From Rhabdornis inornatus (taxonomy: Eukaryota > Chordata > Aves > Passeriformes > Rhabdornithidae), in assembly GCA_013397075.1 (NCBI GenBank), contig VWZS01000839.1, forward strand, positions 128,413 to 192,412: a stretch of 64,000 nucleotides of DNA, given 5' to 3'. Under the pieces are notes generated by a model. It saw only the letters and a list, made by a program, of their open reading frames with translations. It made no database searches and had not been told where the DNA came from. Every line of letters begins with the position of its first letter. Position 1 is the stretch's first letter. The translations under genes were made by a program, and so were the position numbers. Positions 28,046 to 38,041 of this stretch are shown here, one piece after another.

Positions 28046-28050
28046 CGTTT

Positions 28051-28065
28051 CATCTAGACTAGATG
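28051..28065. repeat. Short palindrome CATCTAG-A-CTAGATG
   Basis: A perfect 7-bp-arm palindrome around a single central A, only 5 bases downstream of the 14-bp-arm inverted repeat at 28011-28045. The closeness of two independent palindromes is noted, but no function can be inferred. Confidence 0.85.
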
Positions 28066-28903
28066 AACGCTGACTGAAACTGCAAGTTTCCGATGCTTAA
28101 ATTAGATCACCCTATGGTTGCAGGTGTAGACTTTCCCCATACAGCTAATAATGGTTCAGACTGCTGGTGTGTTTTTCAGGTTTTTTCTCGGATTTCACCA
28201 CTCAGGTTAATTTGGGCTTGACATTCCCTGTAACTCTGCCACTCATGGCTCTATCAACTGCTGAATACATTTCCACAAGTGTAAAATCTGATAATTTTGA
28301 ATTGCACGGTTTCCTGTCCTTGTTCCTTCTTTTAAAGGTTATTTTGAGGGGGGGAAATATACCTGAAGTGCCAGGAAAAGACAACAGTTTTCTTTCTATT
28401 TTCTTTTTCACCACTGAGAAAAGATTGGTTGGTCACTATGGAGTGTCATGTCCTAGGCTCTAAGGACAGCCCTAGTTCTCTCTGAAGCAGCTGGTTTTGC
28501 CTGTGTGCTCTAGACAAAACCATAGTGGCACTGAAAGTTTTCACGGTGCTGTGTTCCATGATGAAAATAAATAAATAAGTAAATACATACACACTTACAT
28601 AACGAATTCTAGGCATTAAAAAGCCTTAAGACCCAAAATATGTTCGAAGAAGAGTCCTGGTCTGATCAGCACCCACTTGTGTGACATAAATTGAACTTTG
28701 GCTGCCTGCATCATAGAGAGTTCACCTGCCTGGCATCAGAGACAGCCAAGGAGGACGCAGCCACAGAGAGGTTACATGCTTTGTCTGAGAAAATCCAAGC
28801 CTTTAGTGTATACGATCATCTTTTCACGGTATGTTAAATAATTTCTGGTCATCAGAGGGCTGGCTGACCACAAGTGTGAAAGAAGATCACTTCTTAATGT
28901 TTT

Positions 28904-28928
28904 GTCTGTCTGTCTGTCTGTCTGTCTC
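28904..28928. repeat. TCTG/GTCT tetranucleotide microsatellite
   Basis: About six consecutive GTCT units. Such tracts in bird genomes are often length-polymorphic. It directly abuts a perfect 8-bp-arm hairpin at 28929-28948. Confidence 0.93.
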
Positions 28929-28948
28929 CACAGGGGTTGTCCCCTGTG
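28929..28948. repeat. Perfect inverted repeat, 8-bp GC-rich arms
   Basis: CACAGGGG and CCCCTGTG are exact reverse complements around the tetraloop TTGT. The stem is GC-rich compared with most hairpins in the window and begins at the end of the TCTG microsatellite. Confidence 0.85.
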
Positions 28949-29531
28949 CCGTTGTATCTGACTGCCTTTAATCTATCAGTCTGCACACAGGTGATGCATA
29001 CCACTTTATTTTGCTTTCATTTTCAAAGCATTTTTGTAATATTTCAATCCTCACAGGGTTCTGGATGCTGATACCGTTGCAGTGTGAAGAGAATAACTCC
29101 TTGTTTAAGTTAAAAGAGGCCTAAAATTCTTGCTCTGGGAGGCAAAGAAGAGCTGTCTGAGCCTAGGCCATCAGAACTTAAAAACTCCTAGCTTGTCACT
29201 TTGAATCTCAGAAAGCAGACATTGTTTCCAATAGCAGAAAGAATCATCATGTACTGCTCTGGGTTAACGTGTCCTTCCCCTAACAAAGTTCACAGTGTAA
29301 ACAGAGATCTGATATCTAGCACGTATATGTTAAATTGCCTCTCCCCCAAGAATCTGCTGTGTTTACTGGGTTGCTAAAGGACGGAGTTCTCTCCCTCTCA
29401 GGCCTCCCCTTTTGTCATATACATGCAGAAAATTGCAATGGAAGAGCAGTAACTAAGCTTATTTCAGTTTCATTAGGAGTCATATCCTGAGTCCTTCTGT
29501 TTTTGAGTTAAATCTGTTGCACTAGCTCAGC

Positions 29532-29821
29532 ATGTGTTTATGGTTGAAATTAAGGGCGAGGCACCTCCGCTCTCACTATGAAGTCTATTTCTGCCGGAGG
29601 CTGGGAGCGCTGCCTAATTGCTCTGTAGAGGAGGCGTATCGAGTGTGCCCGCAATAACCTGCTGCAGATTCCCCCAAAGCATAACTATAGCCATGGTGCA
29701 GTACAACCGACTTCTGCAGGAAACTCAGGAAATGACCAGACAGACCCACCAAGATTTTATAGGTTATTTAAAACACCAGGTAGAAATTCAAAATGTGAAA
29801 GACCATGTTAGCACAGCTTAA
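29532..29821 (+). other. CpG-enriched patch with candidate small coding exon (unproven)
   Basis: About seven CpG dinucleotides occur within roughly 110 bases (29554-29652), which stands out against CpG-poor surroundings. One open frame runs from ATG at 29532 to TAA at 29655-29657 (41 codons) and includes HYEVYFCRRLGALPNC. A second frame, downstream and in a different phase, has ATG at 29693 in a good Kozak context (GCCATGG). It encodes MVQYNRLLQETQEMTRQ and continues with a helix-prone, Gln/Thr-rich stretch to a stop ending at 29821. At 29777-29785 the sequence CAG|GTAGAA is a good splice-donor match. If used, it would give an 87-base, phase-0 first coding exon of 29 codons. The spacing of Leu, Gln and Tyr faintly recalls DUF4515 coiled-coil proteins (the BBOF1/CCDC121 type), but that is a weak impression. 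No partner exon was found in this window. A conserved non-coding element is an equally good reading. Confidence 0.25.
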
Positions 29822-31827
29822 GCCAGAAAGACTCAGCTTGGCACTTTTGTCTGATGTGATTACATGTAAATCTCATGTATATACTGCAGTGGTACAGTCC
29901 TACGAAAGCCTCAGTTCACCTTTCCAAACAGCCCAGCAGAACACAATAGAACCATTTTAATCTGCACTGAGATTAAATCTGAGCACTCTAAATCAGACTT
30001 TTCCTTTCATTGAATGTAAACAATCAAATCTCACTGTGAAGCCCTTTCCTGCTTTACTCAGCAACAGGCTCTTGCATTTCACCTCTTTTATTTAGCAAAA
30101 ATGCTCTTATTTAAAAGACAGTGTAAATAAAAGTGTTTCATATTCAACAGGAGGTATCTGAAAATCTGTTTTATTCTGGCACTATAGAGCTGGAGGAAGT
30201 CTAACCTGAGCAACTCTCAGAGAAAGTTTTTTAAGAGCCATGGTCAGATTGTTATCTCTCTCACTCCTGTCTAAATCCAGAATATATCTACTAATTTCTG
30301 AAGAGCTGGTCCAGAGTTACACAAGAGAAAGTAAGATAAAAACGGATAGTGCTCTGCTCCAAGTAAATTGCTCTACCTCCTGCTACCCCCAGAGCTTTTC
30401 CTGAAATACGTTCTTGCCCACTTGGAAATTTAGGTACTTGAAAGTGCAAAAAACCCTTCTCATTGCCAGGCACTCTCAGGCCTCTCTCTCCACCAGGCAC
30501 TGCCTGGGAGAGCCTCCAGTCTGTTCCTCTGGGAAGCAGCCTGAGCTGAAGGTGGGTTCCCGTGCCTTCCAGGGACACTTGCCAGGTGAGGCAAGCACAC
30601 CCAGCAGGTTCACCAGAGTGCAGCTTTAACCCTGTGAGGCCAAACCAGGGGGTCAGCAAGAGGCCGCTTGTAACACGACATCCCATGTGCACTGCCTAGC
30701 CCTGTCCTTCGGCAAGCATCTTTCTTTCTGCAAGGAATGTTAGCTAGTGTCAGTCATCTAAAAATGCAGTTCACTTTCTAATCAAATCACAGAGAGGGAG
30801 GGGAGACCAAGAAAAAAAAGGAGAAACTGGCAGGGAAGCCCATCACTCTGGTCCGCAATAATTAAGTGGTGCTTTAACGTATATATTGAGAAATCTTCAT
30901 TTGTCCTCCCCCTCCTCAGAGACTTATTTAAAGCATATCACAGTTTTTGCAAAGGCATTCCTAGTACTATTGTGCTGCAAATCCTGTCTGATCCAACCCT
31001 CAAATATTTATGTAAACTGAAATATGTCTGGAAAGAAGCCAAAAAAATTCCCCCAAATATGCCACACAATCTCATTCCTACATATCCCTCCCTCCTCATT
31101 TATATTCATGTTAAGCCCTTTCCAACCGGTTCCCAACTGGTAAGTGGTGGTTGATGAGTGATAACTGCAGAGCCTGTTTCTTTGAGTGCACTGACGGCCT
31201 AACCTCTTGCCAAACAATTTAGTCTGGAATTTTCAGCAGCTGCGAAAAAGATCTTGCAGCAACCTTTTTTTTTTTTTATCCTCCTTTGCAAATAGATATA
31301 TGTAGTTTGGAAATCTTTGCTATTTGTTATTATTGACAGTGTTCAGAAAAAGGTAACTTCTAAAAAAATTTAAGTTGAAGTCTTTCTGCTCTAGGGTCCA
31401 GGGTATGCTTACACATATTTTCCTATGTATCTGACAGATTCCAGTAAAAGCAGCGTAGACATGTTTAAAATGCAGGTACCTGTAAAACCCTTCTGTACCA
31501 TTTGCAAATTGCATCTGTCTGTGTTTGCAGTGTTATGGCTGACAGATGCTGCCAATCCACTTCTCAGTGGATCAGCATTGCTGAGCAGTGCAAGCGATGT
31601 GTGTGAAATGTGCCACATTCTCAGCTGCCTCATGTACCTGACAATCCCCCCAGAGACGATGAACACCTGCAATTCTATTGACTCCAGTGGTGGAGAATGC
31701 TGCCCGGGCTGGAGGCCTGGGGTATGACACGCAGCTCCCCACTGAGGGATGAGGGAGAAGTGTGCAATGTCAAGAAAGCCGGGAACCCCTGCCCACAAAG
31801 CACCCACAATCACTTGTGCATAAGCAG

Positions 31828-32058
31828 TCAGTGTCTTGAGGGATAGGTCCTTCTTGGGAAGACAATGTTGATCCCTTCATCAAACCAATCCAGCACTTCT
31901 GCCTTATATGGGGGCCTTTTCAAGTGTACTTTTTCCTCATATACAGCTATTTCAAACCCTTCACTTTGCAAGAAGATTGCATCAGCTGCTGCTGTGCAAG
32001 GTCCGGATGACCCTGCCATGCTGACCAGCCCCAGGGCAGCCATAAATCGAAGAAGCAC
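31828..32058 (-). other. Unidentified 76-codon open frame, minus strand (possible exon or relic)
   Basis: On the minus strand a frame opens at GTG (32058), has its first ATG five codons later and runs to a TGA at 31828-31830. The C-terminal half looks protein-like rather than random: it has alternating charged and hydrophobic residues, including LQSEGFEIAVYEEKVHL and later VLDWFDEGINIVF. About 45 bases upstream on the same strand, CCTCTTCTACTGCAG (plus coordinates about 32099-32113) is a strong match to a splice acceptor. However, a stop codon lies between that acceptor and this frame in the same phase, and no good donor follows before the stop. I recognise no family. It could be a decayed exon, a fragment of a retrocopy, or chance. 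Confidence 0.2.
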
Positions 32059-34390
32059 AAAATCTCAAAGCCACAGAGGTGGCCACATCCTCCTGCTCTG
32101 CAGTAGAAGAGGAAAATGCAGAGCAGAAAGCAGAGCCACCTCTGTGATGCTGTAGTTACTATGGAGTGCTAGTGGTAACCTCAGAAGCATGATGGGAAAA
32201 TACCTCTTCAAGTGGATTATTTTTAAGAGTCAGACATGCTGATCTGCTGTTACAGGAATATTTGCAAGCAAGAATCAGATTAACTAAATCTGGAATCTGT
32301 GTGACTTTGAAACGTATTTGGGAAAAGAAGACTAAGTATGTCACCAGCTGGTTGCGCAGCAACAAGAAAAAAAGGTGGTGTCTTACCCTATTTCATGTTT
32401 TTATTTAAGGGCTTGAATGAACAACATGAAGCCAGGACTACATGCTGGACATCTGACACAGCACCTTTTTTCCCCTTTTCTTTCTGTCTTCAAAAGCAAA
32501 GCTCTGACTATATTCAGTTGTTCTGCATTCTTCCCCATCAGTTTGTATCTGTTCCTCACCCAGCCCTCTGAGTGATGGGACATTCACGTAGTCAGGATGA
32601 CCATTTCAATTTCTAAGGGATTGCCCACACAAGCCTATCACCTGTCCTTTTCCGCTGCCTGGTGGCCTCATGAACAGGGATCTCATGTGGGAAAGCATCC
32701 TGACACCCCAAAAACAGACCAAAGAGAAAAACGCTGACTCCAAGCTGGTTCCATAATGGCAAGTCAGTCCTAACAAAACAGAGAATATCTGTATTTGGAT
32801 CACACTTTTTTCTTTCCTGCAGATATCCTAATGAGTGTGATCCACCTGATCTCTTCTTCCACTTTTAACACAGTATTTCGCAAATATTTTTCACTTTTGA
32901 AGTCTCTCTTTTCATGTCTTGGTGAACTGTTAAATGAGAATTGTACAGATACCCTATTTTTTCCTACAACTGCATTATGAGGAAACACTTTTAGTCTCTC
33001 ATGGGAAAAGCGTTTGTGTAAGGATACGTTTCTGTTAATTATTAGACCACCCTGAAGATATTCTCTGCACAGATCTTTACCTCTGAAACATCACTACATG
33101 GAAAATAAGCACTATTCAAAGTTAAATTCCTGTGTTTTCTGTCAATAGTTATTTCAACTGGATCTATTTTCCTGTTTCTCTAAAATAATATAGCGGTATA
33201 AAACTGCAGCTAGCCTCAGGGGAAGCCAATCAAATCCAGCCTGATGAAATACTGGAAATTTCTGCATTTATCAAGCGAAAAATTTTGCACTTTGAATATA
33301 GTTAGGCAGAGCTAGTCAGCAAAAAGAGTTACAAAGACATTGCTACATTAAATATGTGTTGATTATATCTGTCAAAGTAGGTCCCAAAGTGGGATTCTGA
33401 GTCTGAGTAAGGTTAAAGGAATACATGTGTCCATTATTTCTTCTAGGTGTGATTGTTAAATCATGTATTTTTTAGACATCTAGCATTTTAATCCTTACCT
33501 TTTGGCACTAGATCTGCATTGCTGGAGTGGGAGTAGGCAGGTTTTAAAGTAACAGCTCATAATTTTGACCCTTTAAAAATTTACAGAGTTTGGTCACCAG
33601 GTGTGTCTTCTCAGGTTTTTAAAGTTCTGGAATTATTCTGATATTCATCAACTGACTTAATAGAAATCATCTACTGGAGACTACGCAGCTGTGAAACTAG
33701 CTAATGAAACGAAAAAATCCTCTGTATTTTCTTGTATTGGTATTCATGAAGTATGACTTTGTTATGTGCAGCAAGGCTTATTTTCCAAAAAGAAAGACTT
33801 TAAGAAACAATACATCTAGACTTCATTCTACCTCTGAAGTGATAGTTTTTATAGTGTTTGTAAGTTCTAACACTTCTAAAGCTGAAAGTGGTTCACACCT
33901 CTAAGCAAGTGGTCATAGTGAGAGGTCCTAACCATCTGCTTTGCAAGTGCTCCCCTGCTCCAAACCACCAAGTTAACACTCCTTATAAAACTGAAATAAT
34001 CTACTTAGTTCTCTTATTTGCAGCCACCTCAATAATATAACCAAAGTACTTCCACATTATGGATGTGACCAGATTATAGGACCTGAAATATTTAAAATAC
34101 CATTCTATCTTAGAAAAAAGATCTGTTCTTTGAACGAGTTGAGGCCATTTGATTGAAAGCAGAGTAGACAGCAAAAAAGGCTAAATGAACAGATCTGAAA
34201 GTTCCTGATGCCTCCCTTACACACCCCACCCCCCACTGCCCCCAGGGTCAAGATCACTTGCATCTGGCTCAAGAAATATTTTAATCTCTTTCTCAAAAAC
34301 AATGGAAGATGCAAAGGTGATAAGCAGTTCTAATGGGAAGAGGAATCAGTCAAGGATTATTTGTTCAGTTTTCAGCTCATTTTATGAAGT

Positions 34391-36330
34391 TATAGAATGC
34401 CTGAAGGTGCATTTGGAGGTCATTTAGTGCAACCTTCCTGTTCGAAGCAGAGTGAATTCAGGACTGTGTCCAGTCACGTTTTAACACCTTCAGACATAAG
34501 GACTCCACAGCCTCTTTGGGCAACCTCTTCCAATGCTTGATTACCTTAGAGTAAAAGTAGTTTTTTCTTATATTCAATTGAAATATCTTGTGCTTCAGTT
34601 TTCGTCCATTGCCTCTAATCCTTTCACTGGATACCAGTGGTAAGAACCTGGCTCTTTGTTCTTTACTACATCTTTTGAAGTATTTATACACCTTGGTAAG
34701 TTTCCCTGAGGCTTCTCTTCCCCCAGCTGACCAATCCCTGCTGTCTCAGCCTCTTCTTCTGCAACAAGTGTTCTCATCACGGTCATCTTCACAGCCTTTA
34801 CTGGACACATTCCAGTATGTCCACATGCCTCTTCGCACTGGACTGTACACAGTGTTCCAGATGTGTCTCACCAGTGCCCAGTAGTGCTGCCAAGGCTCTT
34901 TCTAAGGCATTCAAGCATGCTATTGGCTGCCTTTGCCACAAAGGCTCATTGCTGGATCATATTCAGCTTCTATTCACCAGGATAGCCAGGTCTTTTTTCT
35001 GCCAGTTACCTTCCAGGTGGTTGTCCTCCAGTCTGGTTTGGCGCACAGGGTTTTTCCTCACCAGGTGCAGGACTTCACATATTCCTTGTTGTATTTCATG
35101 AGGTTGCCCTCTGTGAATTTCTCTGGTCCCTGGAGACCCACTGAATATCTGCACAACCATGTGGTGTGTATCAACCACTCCTCCCAGTTCTTCACCATGT
35201 GCCAACTTGTGGAGAGTGCACGCTCCCCAGTTTCCCATGCCATTAATGAAAATGATAAACAGTATTAGTCAAGTACTAACTGCTGAGGACCCCACTAATG
35301 ACTGGCCCTTAGTTACATTTTGTATTGCTGAGGGTAATAATTTGAAGCTGTAAATTCAGCCAGCTTTCTGTCCGTTTCTCAGTCAACTTACTCAGCCTGT
35401 GCTTTCTCAGCTTTTCTATAGGGCTGCCACAAACAGAAGTGTCAAAGGCTTTACTGAAGTTAAGGTAAACAACATCACTGCTCTCCCTTCATACACCAAC
35501 CTAGCCTCATTTTAGAAGGATGTCAGTTTATTTAGACAAGAGTTCCTCTTTGTAAATCCATGCTGAATACACACACTCACTTTCTGGTCTTCCATGCAAC
35601 TGGAAACAATTTCCAGGATTATCTGCTCCATCACTTTCATAGCGATTGAGGTGAGTCTAACTGTCCGGTATTTCCCCAGATTTTCTTTCCTGTCTTTCCT
35701 GAGAAGTGATGTTTGCTTTCTCTCACCCCACAGGAATGACTCCCATCATCACGATCTTTCCAAGATAAGCAAGAAAGGCCTGGCAGTCACATTGAGCAGC
35801 TATCTCAGCTGTTTTTAGACTCCATGAGACTCCGTGGCTTGTATACTTCCAGTGTCTGTAAGTGTTCTCTAACCCGACCCTCCAACAAGGGTACATCTTC
35901 CATGCTCTGGGATCTCCCCTGTTTTCACAAATTGGTGAAGGCAGGTTTTTTCAACAAAGACCAAGCGAGAAAGACCATTAGCACCTCGGCTTCTTCTGTG
36001 TTTATTCTCTCCAGGTTTCTTGCCATGTTCAGCAGTGGGCCCATGCTTTCTCTAGATCTTTTACTGCTGAAATACCTACAAAAACCTTTCATGTTACACC
36101 ACTTTCACCAATTTCAAATCCACATAGGCTTCATCTTCCTAACATCATCCTCACATGCTCAGTGGCTCTGTGTAACTCCTGGGTCTGTTTACAATTTCTC
36201 CCAGCTGTCCATTCCACACGAAGATCTTCAATGTGATAGAGTCCGAGAAACACCAGGCTACCTTATCTGTTGCTCTTTTCATTATGGGATACATCTTCTC
36301 CTGAAGCCTTTAAAAAACAGCCTGTCTTGG
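34391..36330 (-). mobile_element. Old, diverged CR1 retrotransposon copy (about 1.9 kb)
   Basis: The left end (TATAGAATGC) is the reversed CR1 tail, so the element is minus-strand with its 3' end at 34391. Consensus blocks follow in the expected CR1 order. First come the 3' block (34430-34760) and the segment normally reading cacttctccagtgccgag-like near 34850. Next is the reverse-transcriptase region around 35250-35700, with TCAAAGGCTTTACTGAAGTT at about 35441 and TCCATGCTGAATAC-like sequence at 35558. Last is the segment preceding the endonuclease domain (35990-36330), containing AAAAACCTTTCATGTTACAC. All blocks are strongly diverged and the minus-strand frames are broken, which implies an old insertion. 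The longest open frame in the whole window (35824-36411, plus strand, 195 codons) runs antisense through this copy and is not a gene. The right boundary is uncertain and could lie as far as about 36420. Confidence 0.85.
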
Positions 36331-37329
36331 CAGGCACCTCAAAAACAGCAACATATCACCCAGACATCAAAGACAAGAGGAGAGGAGCACATGCAAGTGA
36401 ATTTTCATTAGAACTCTCCCTTATTTTACATTTGGCTCAGACAAGTTATTCATTAAGTGTTCCTGGCTCTGTGATCACCTAGACACAATCTCTTGTAGCA
36501 TTCAACATTTTGCCTGCTCCTGTCACAGGGATTAAGGGCAGCAAGGCTGGCTAGAAAATGACTCAATTTCATCAAAGATTTCAAAGTTTCTTTAGTTCAT
36601 GTTTCATTCTGCTTTGTGAGGAAACCAAAATCTCATGGATTAAAAGCTCAAACTGGCCTTCAGACAGCGTATTCCACTCTAAGTGCAAAGTGATTTTCTA
36701 CATCTTAGCTAGCACGTGAAGCGAAAATAGTAGAAGCATGACACGTGAGTGAAGTGACCAGTTTGCTCTGTCACTGAGCCTGTATTTCCTGTGTATTTTT
36801 ACAGTACTCATCACTTGAAAGTCCTTTTTTGTCGTTTCTGTTGCTTTATTTCTTATCTTCAGAAAGGTAATTTATGTGGCATTTTCCTGAACTTTCCCTA
36901 ACTCTTTCCATAGCTTCACCTTCTCCCGTGAACATTCAGCAGGTGCTACTGCCCATGTGCCTGACCTCCTAAAACTACTTTTTTGCATGTCCTATGGGTA
37001 GTATCTCCTTACAACTGCCTTACTTGTTAGGCAGATACTCCACAGTCATGTTGAGGTTTCACTGATCTCACCACACTGAGAAGTAAACCCTGTTCATATG
37101 AGAAGTTAGAGGAAATAGCAGCGCAAATCCCAAGGTTTGTGTGCTGCACAGGCTCCCTCCACCTGCTTGAAGTGTGGCCGTAGCATGCCTTTAAAAGCAG
37201 AACGTAAAACTGTTCAAATACAATCCCCATGGCTGTGCTGAAAGCACTGAGGCTTGCTCCCCCCTGAAAGTCTGAACTAACCCTGCAAATTTTACTCCTT
37301 TAAATAACAGAAAAGTGATGCAGCTCGCC
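36331..37329. other. Non-coding stretch between a CR1 copy and an LTR
   Basis: No gene or repeat could be assigned. The first 100 bases may still belong to the worn 5' end of the CR1 copy. Confidence 0.5.
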
Positions 37330-38030
37330 TTCTCCACCCAAGCTCGGTTCGCCCAGCTAGCTCTCCAGGCGCGACCGGCGCCGAGAGTGGGCCGCCTCCC
37401 GGATGGCAGAGAACCAGGAGTGCGGCTGGGGATGAGAGCCCTCTTGGCTGACAGCGCGTCCGGGGAAGAATAAAGGATCGGGGGAGTCCTTTTGTGGGTC
37501 CAGGAACGGGTTTATTGGAGGGATGGGAGGACCAGAAAACACCCCAAACAAACGGCAGGATTGCACAAAAGGCACAAAAAACGCGGTTACAGCAACTTAA
37601 ATAGGGACCGCCCCCAGGGAAGGGTACATTTCAGCAACCAATCGCAACAACTTAGGGGGCGTAACACAAGGCGGGACTGAATACATAATTAACCAATGGG
37701 GAAAACATAGGCGGGGAATACACAGAGACATCAAATGAGTAACCGAGGAGGGGATAACTGACACAGAACACACTGGAAGTTTGGGAGGGGCCAGGGGGAA
37801 TTGACAATTGTAGGAGAGTGGATAAGGGTGACGGATGGGGAACATTCTAGAGGAATGGGAGGGGACTGGGACTGACTGATAGGGTAAGGGTGGGGATTAG
37901 GGCAACCACTACTATAATCAATAGGGGGTTGTAACATAGGAACAAACCATTTAAAAAAGGGAAAACAGAAGCAAAATAACTGCAACAGGAAAGAAATTAC
38001 ATTCCCCCAAACCATTGCCTGTTCACAAGC
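37330..38030 (-). mobile_element. Probable solo LTR of an avian endogenous retrovirus
   Basis: Read on the minus strand, this block has the order of a retroviral LTR promoter. A long U3-like part (about 38030-37610) contains CCAAT-box-like sites at 37693-37697 and 37638-37642 (ATTGG on the minus strand). A TATA-like TATTTAAG lies at 37596-37603 and an AATAAA polyadenylation signal at 37511-37516. A GC- and CpG-rich U5-like part runs down to about 37330. The 5' end reads TGTGAACAGG at 38028. The block is markedly richer in CpG and G-tracts than its AT-rich flanks, as expected of a relatively young insertion. No gag, pol or env sequence adjoins it, so it is most likely a solo LTR left by recombination. 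I could not find a convincing target-site duplication, so both ends are approximate. The inverted repeat TTCACAAG/CTTGTGAA at 38022-38041 sits at the U3 end and may mark the true boundary. Confidence 0.7.
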
Positions 38031-38041
38031 CCCCTTGTGAA
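38022..38041. repeat. Inverted repeat at the edge of the LTR
   Basis: TTCACAAG (38022-38029) and CTTGTGAA (38034-38041) are perfect reverse complements with a CCCC spacer. It lies where the LTR meets flanking DNA, so it may be part of the terminal inverted repeat region of the LTR rather than an independent feature. Confidence 0.8.

Larger units (their letters stand above)
18151..34390. other. Non-coding stretch, unique-looking DNA
   Basis: No convincing gene or transposon lies in this 16 kb. The stretch starts with an AT run at 18149-18178. It contains hairpins at 21282-21306, 28011-28045 and 28929-28948, a TCTG microsatellite at 28904-28928 and a single N at 25181. Two weak candidate coding patches (29532-29821 plus, 31828-32058 minus) are listed separately. 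The 82-codon open frame at 26186-26434 has no recognisable domain and starts at a TTG. Confidence 0.5.

Noticed and set aside
28011..28050. Stem followed by a T-run, resembling an intrinsic terminator
   Set aside because: Rho-independent termination is a bacterial mechanism; here the T-run is part of the right arm of the inverted repeat.
35824..36411. Longest open frame in the window, 195 codons, plus strand
   Set aside because: It runs antisense through the old CR1 copy and beyond its edge, with no domain or splice context.
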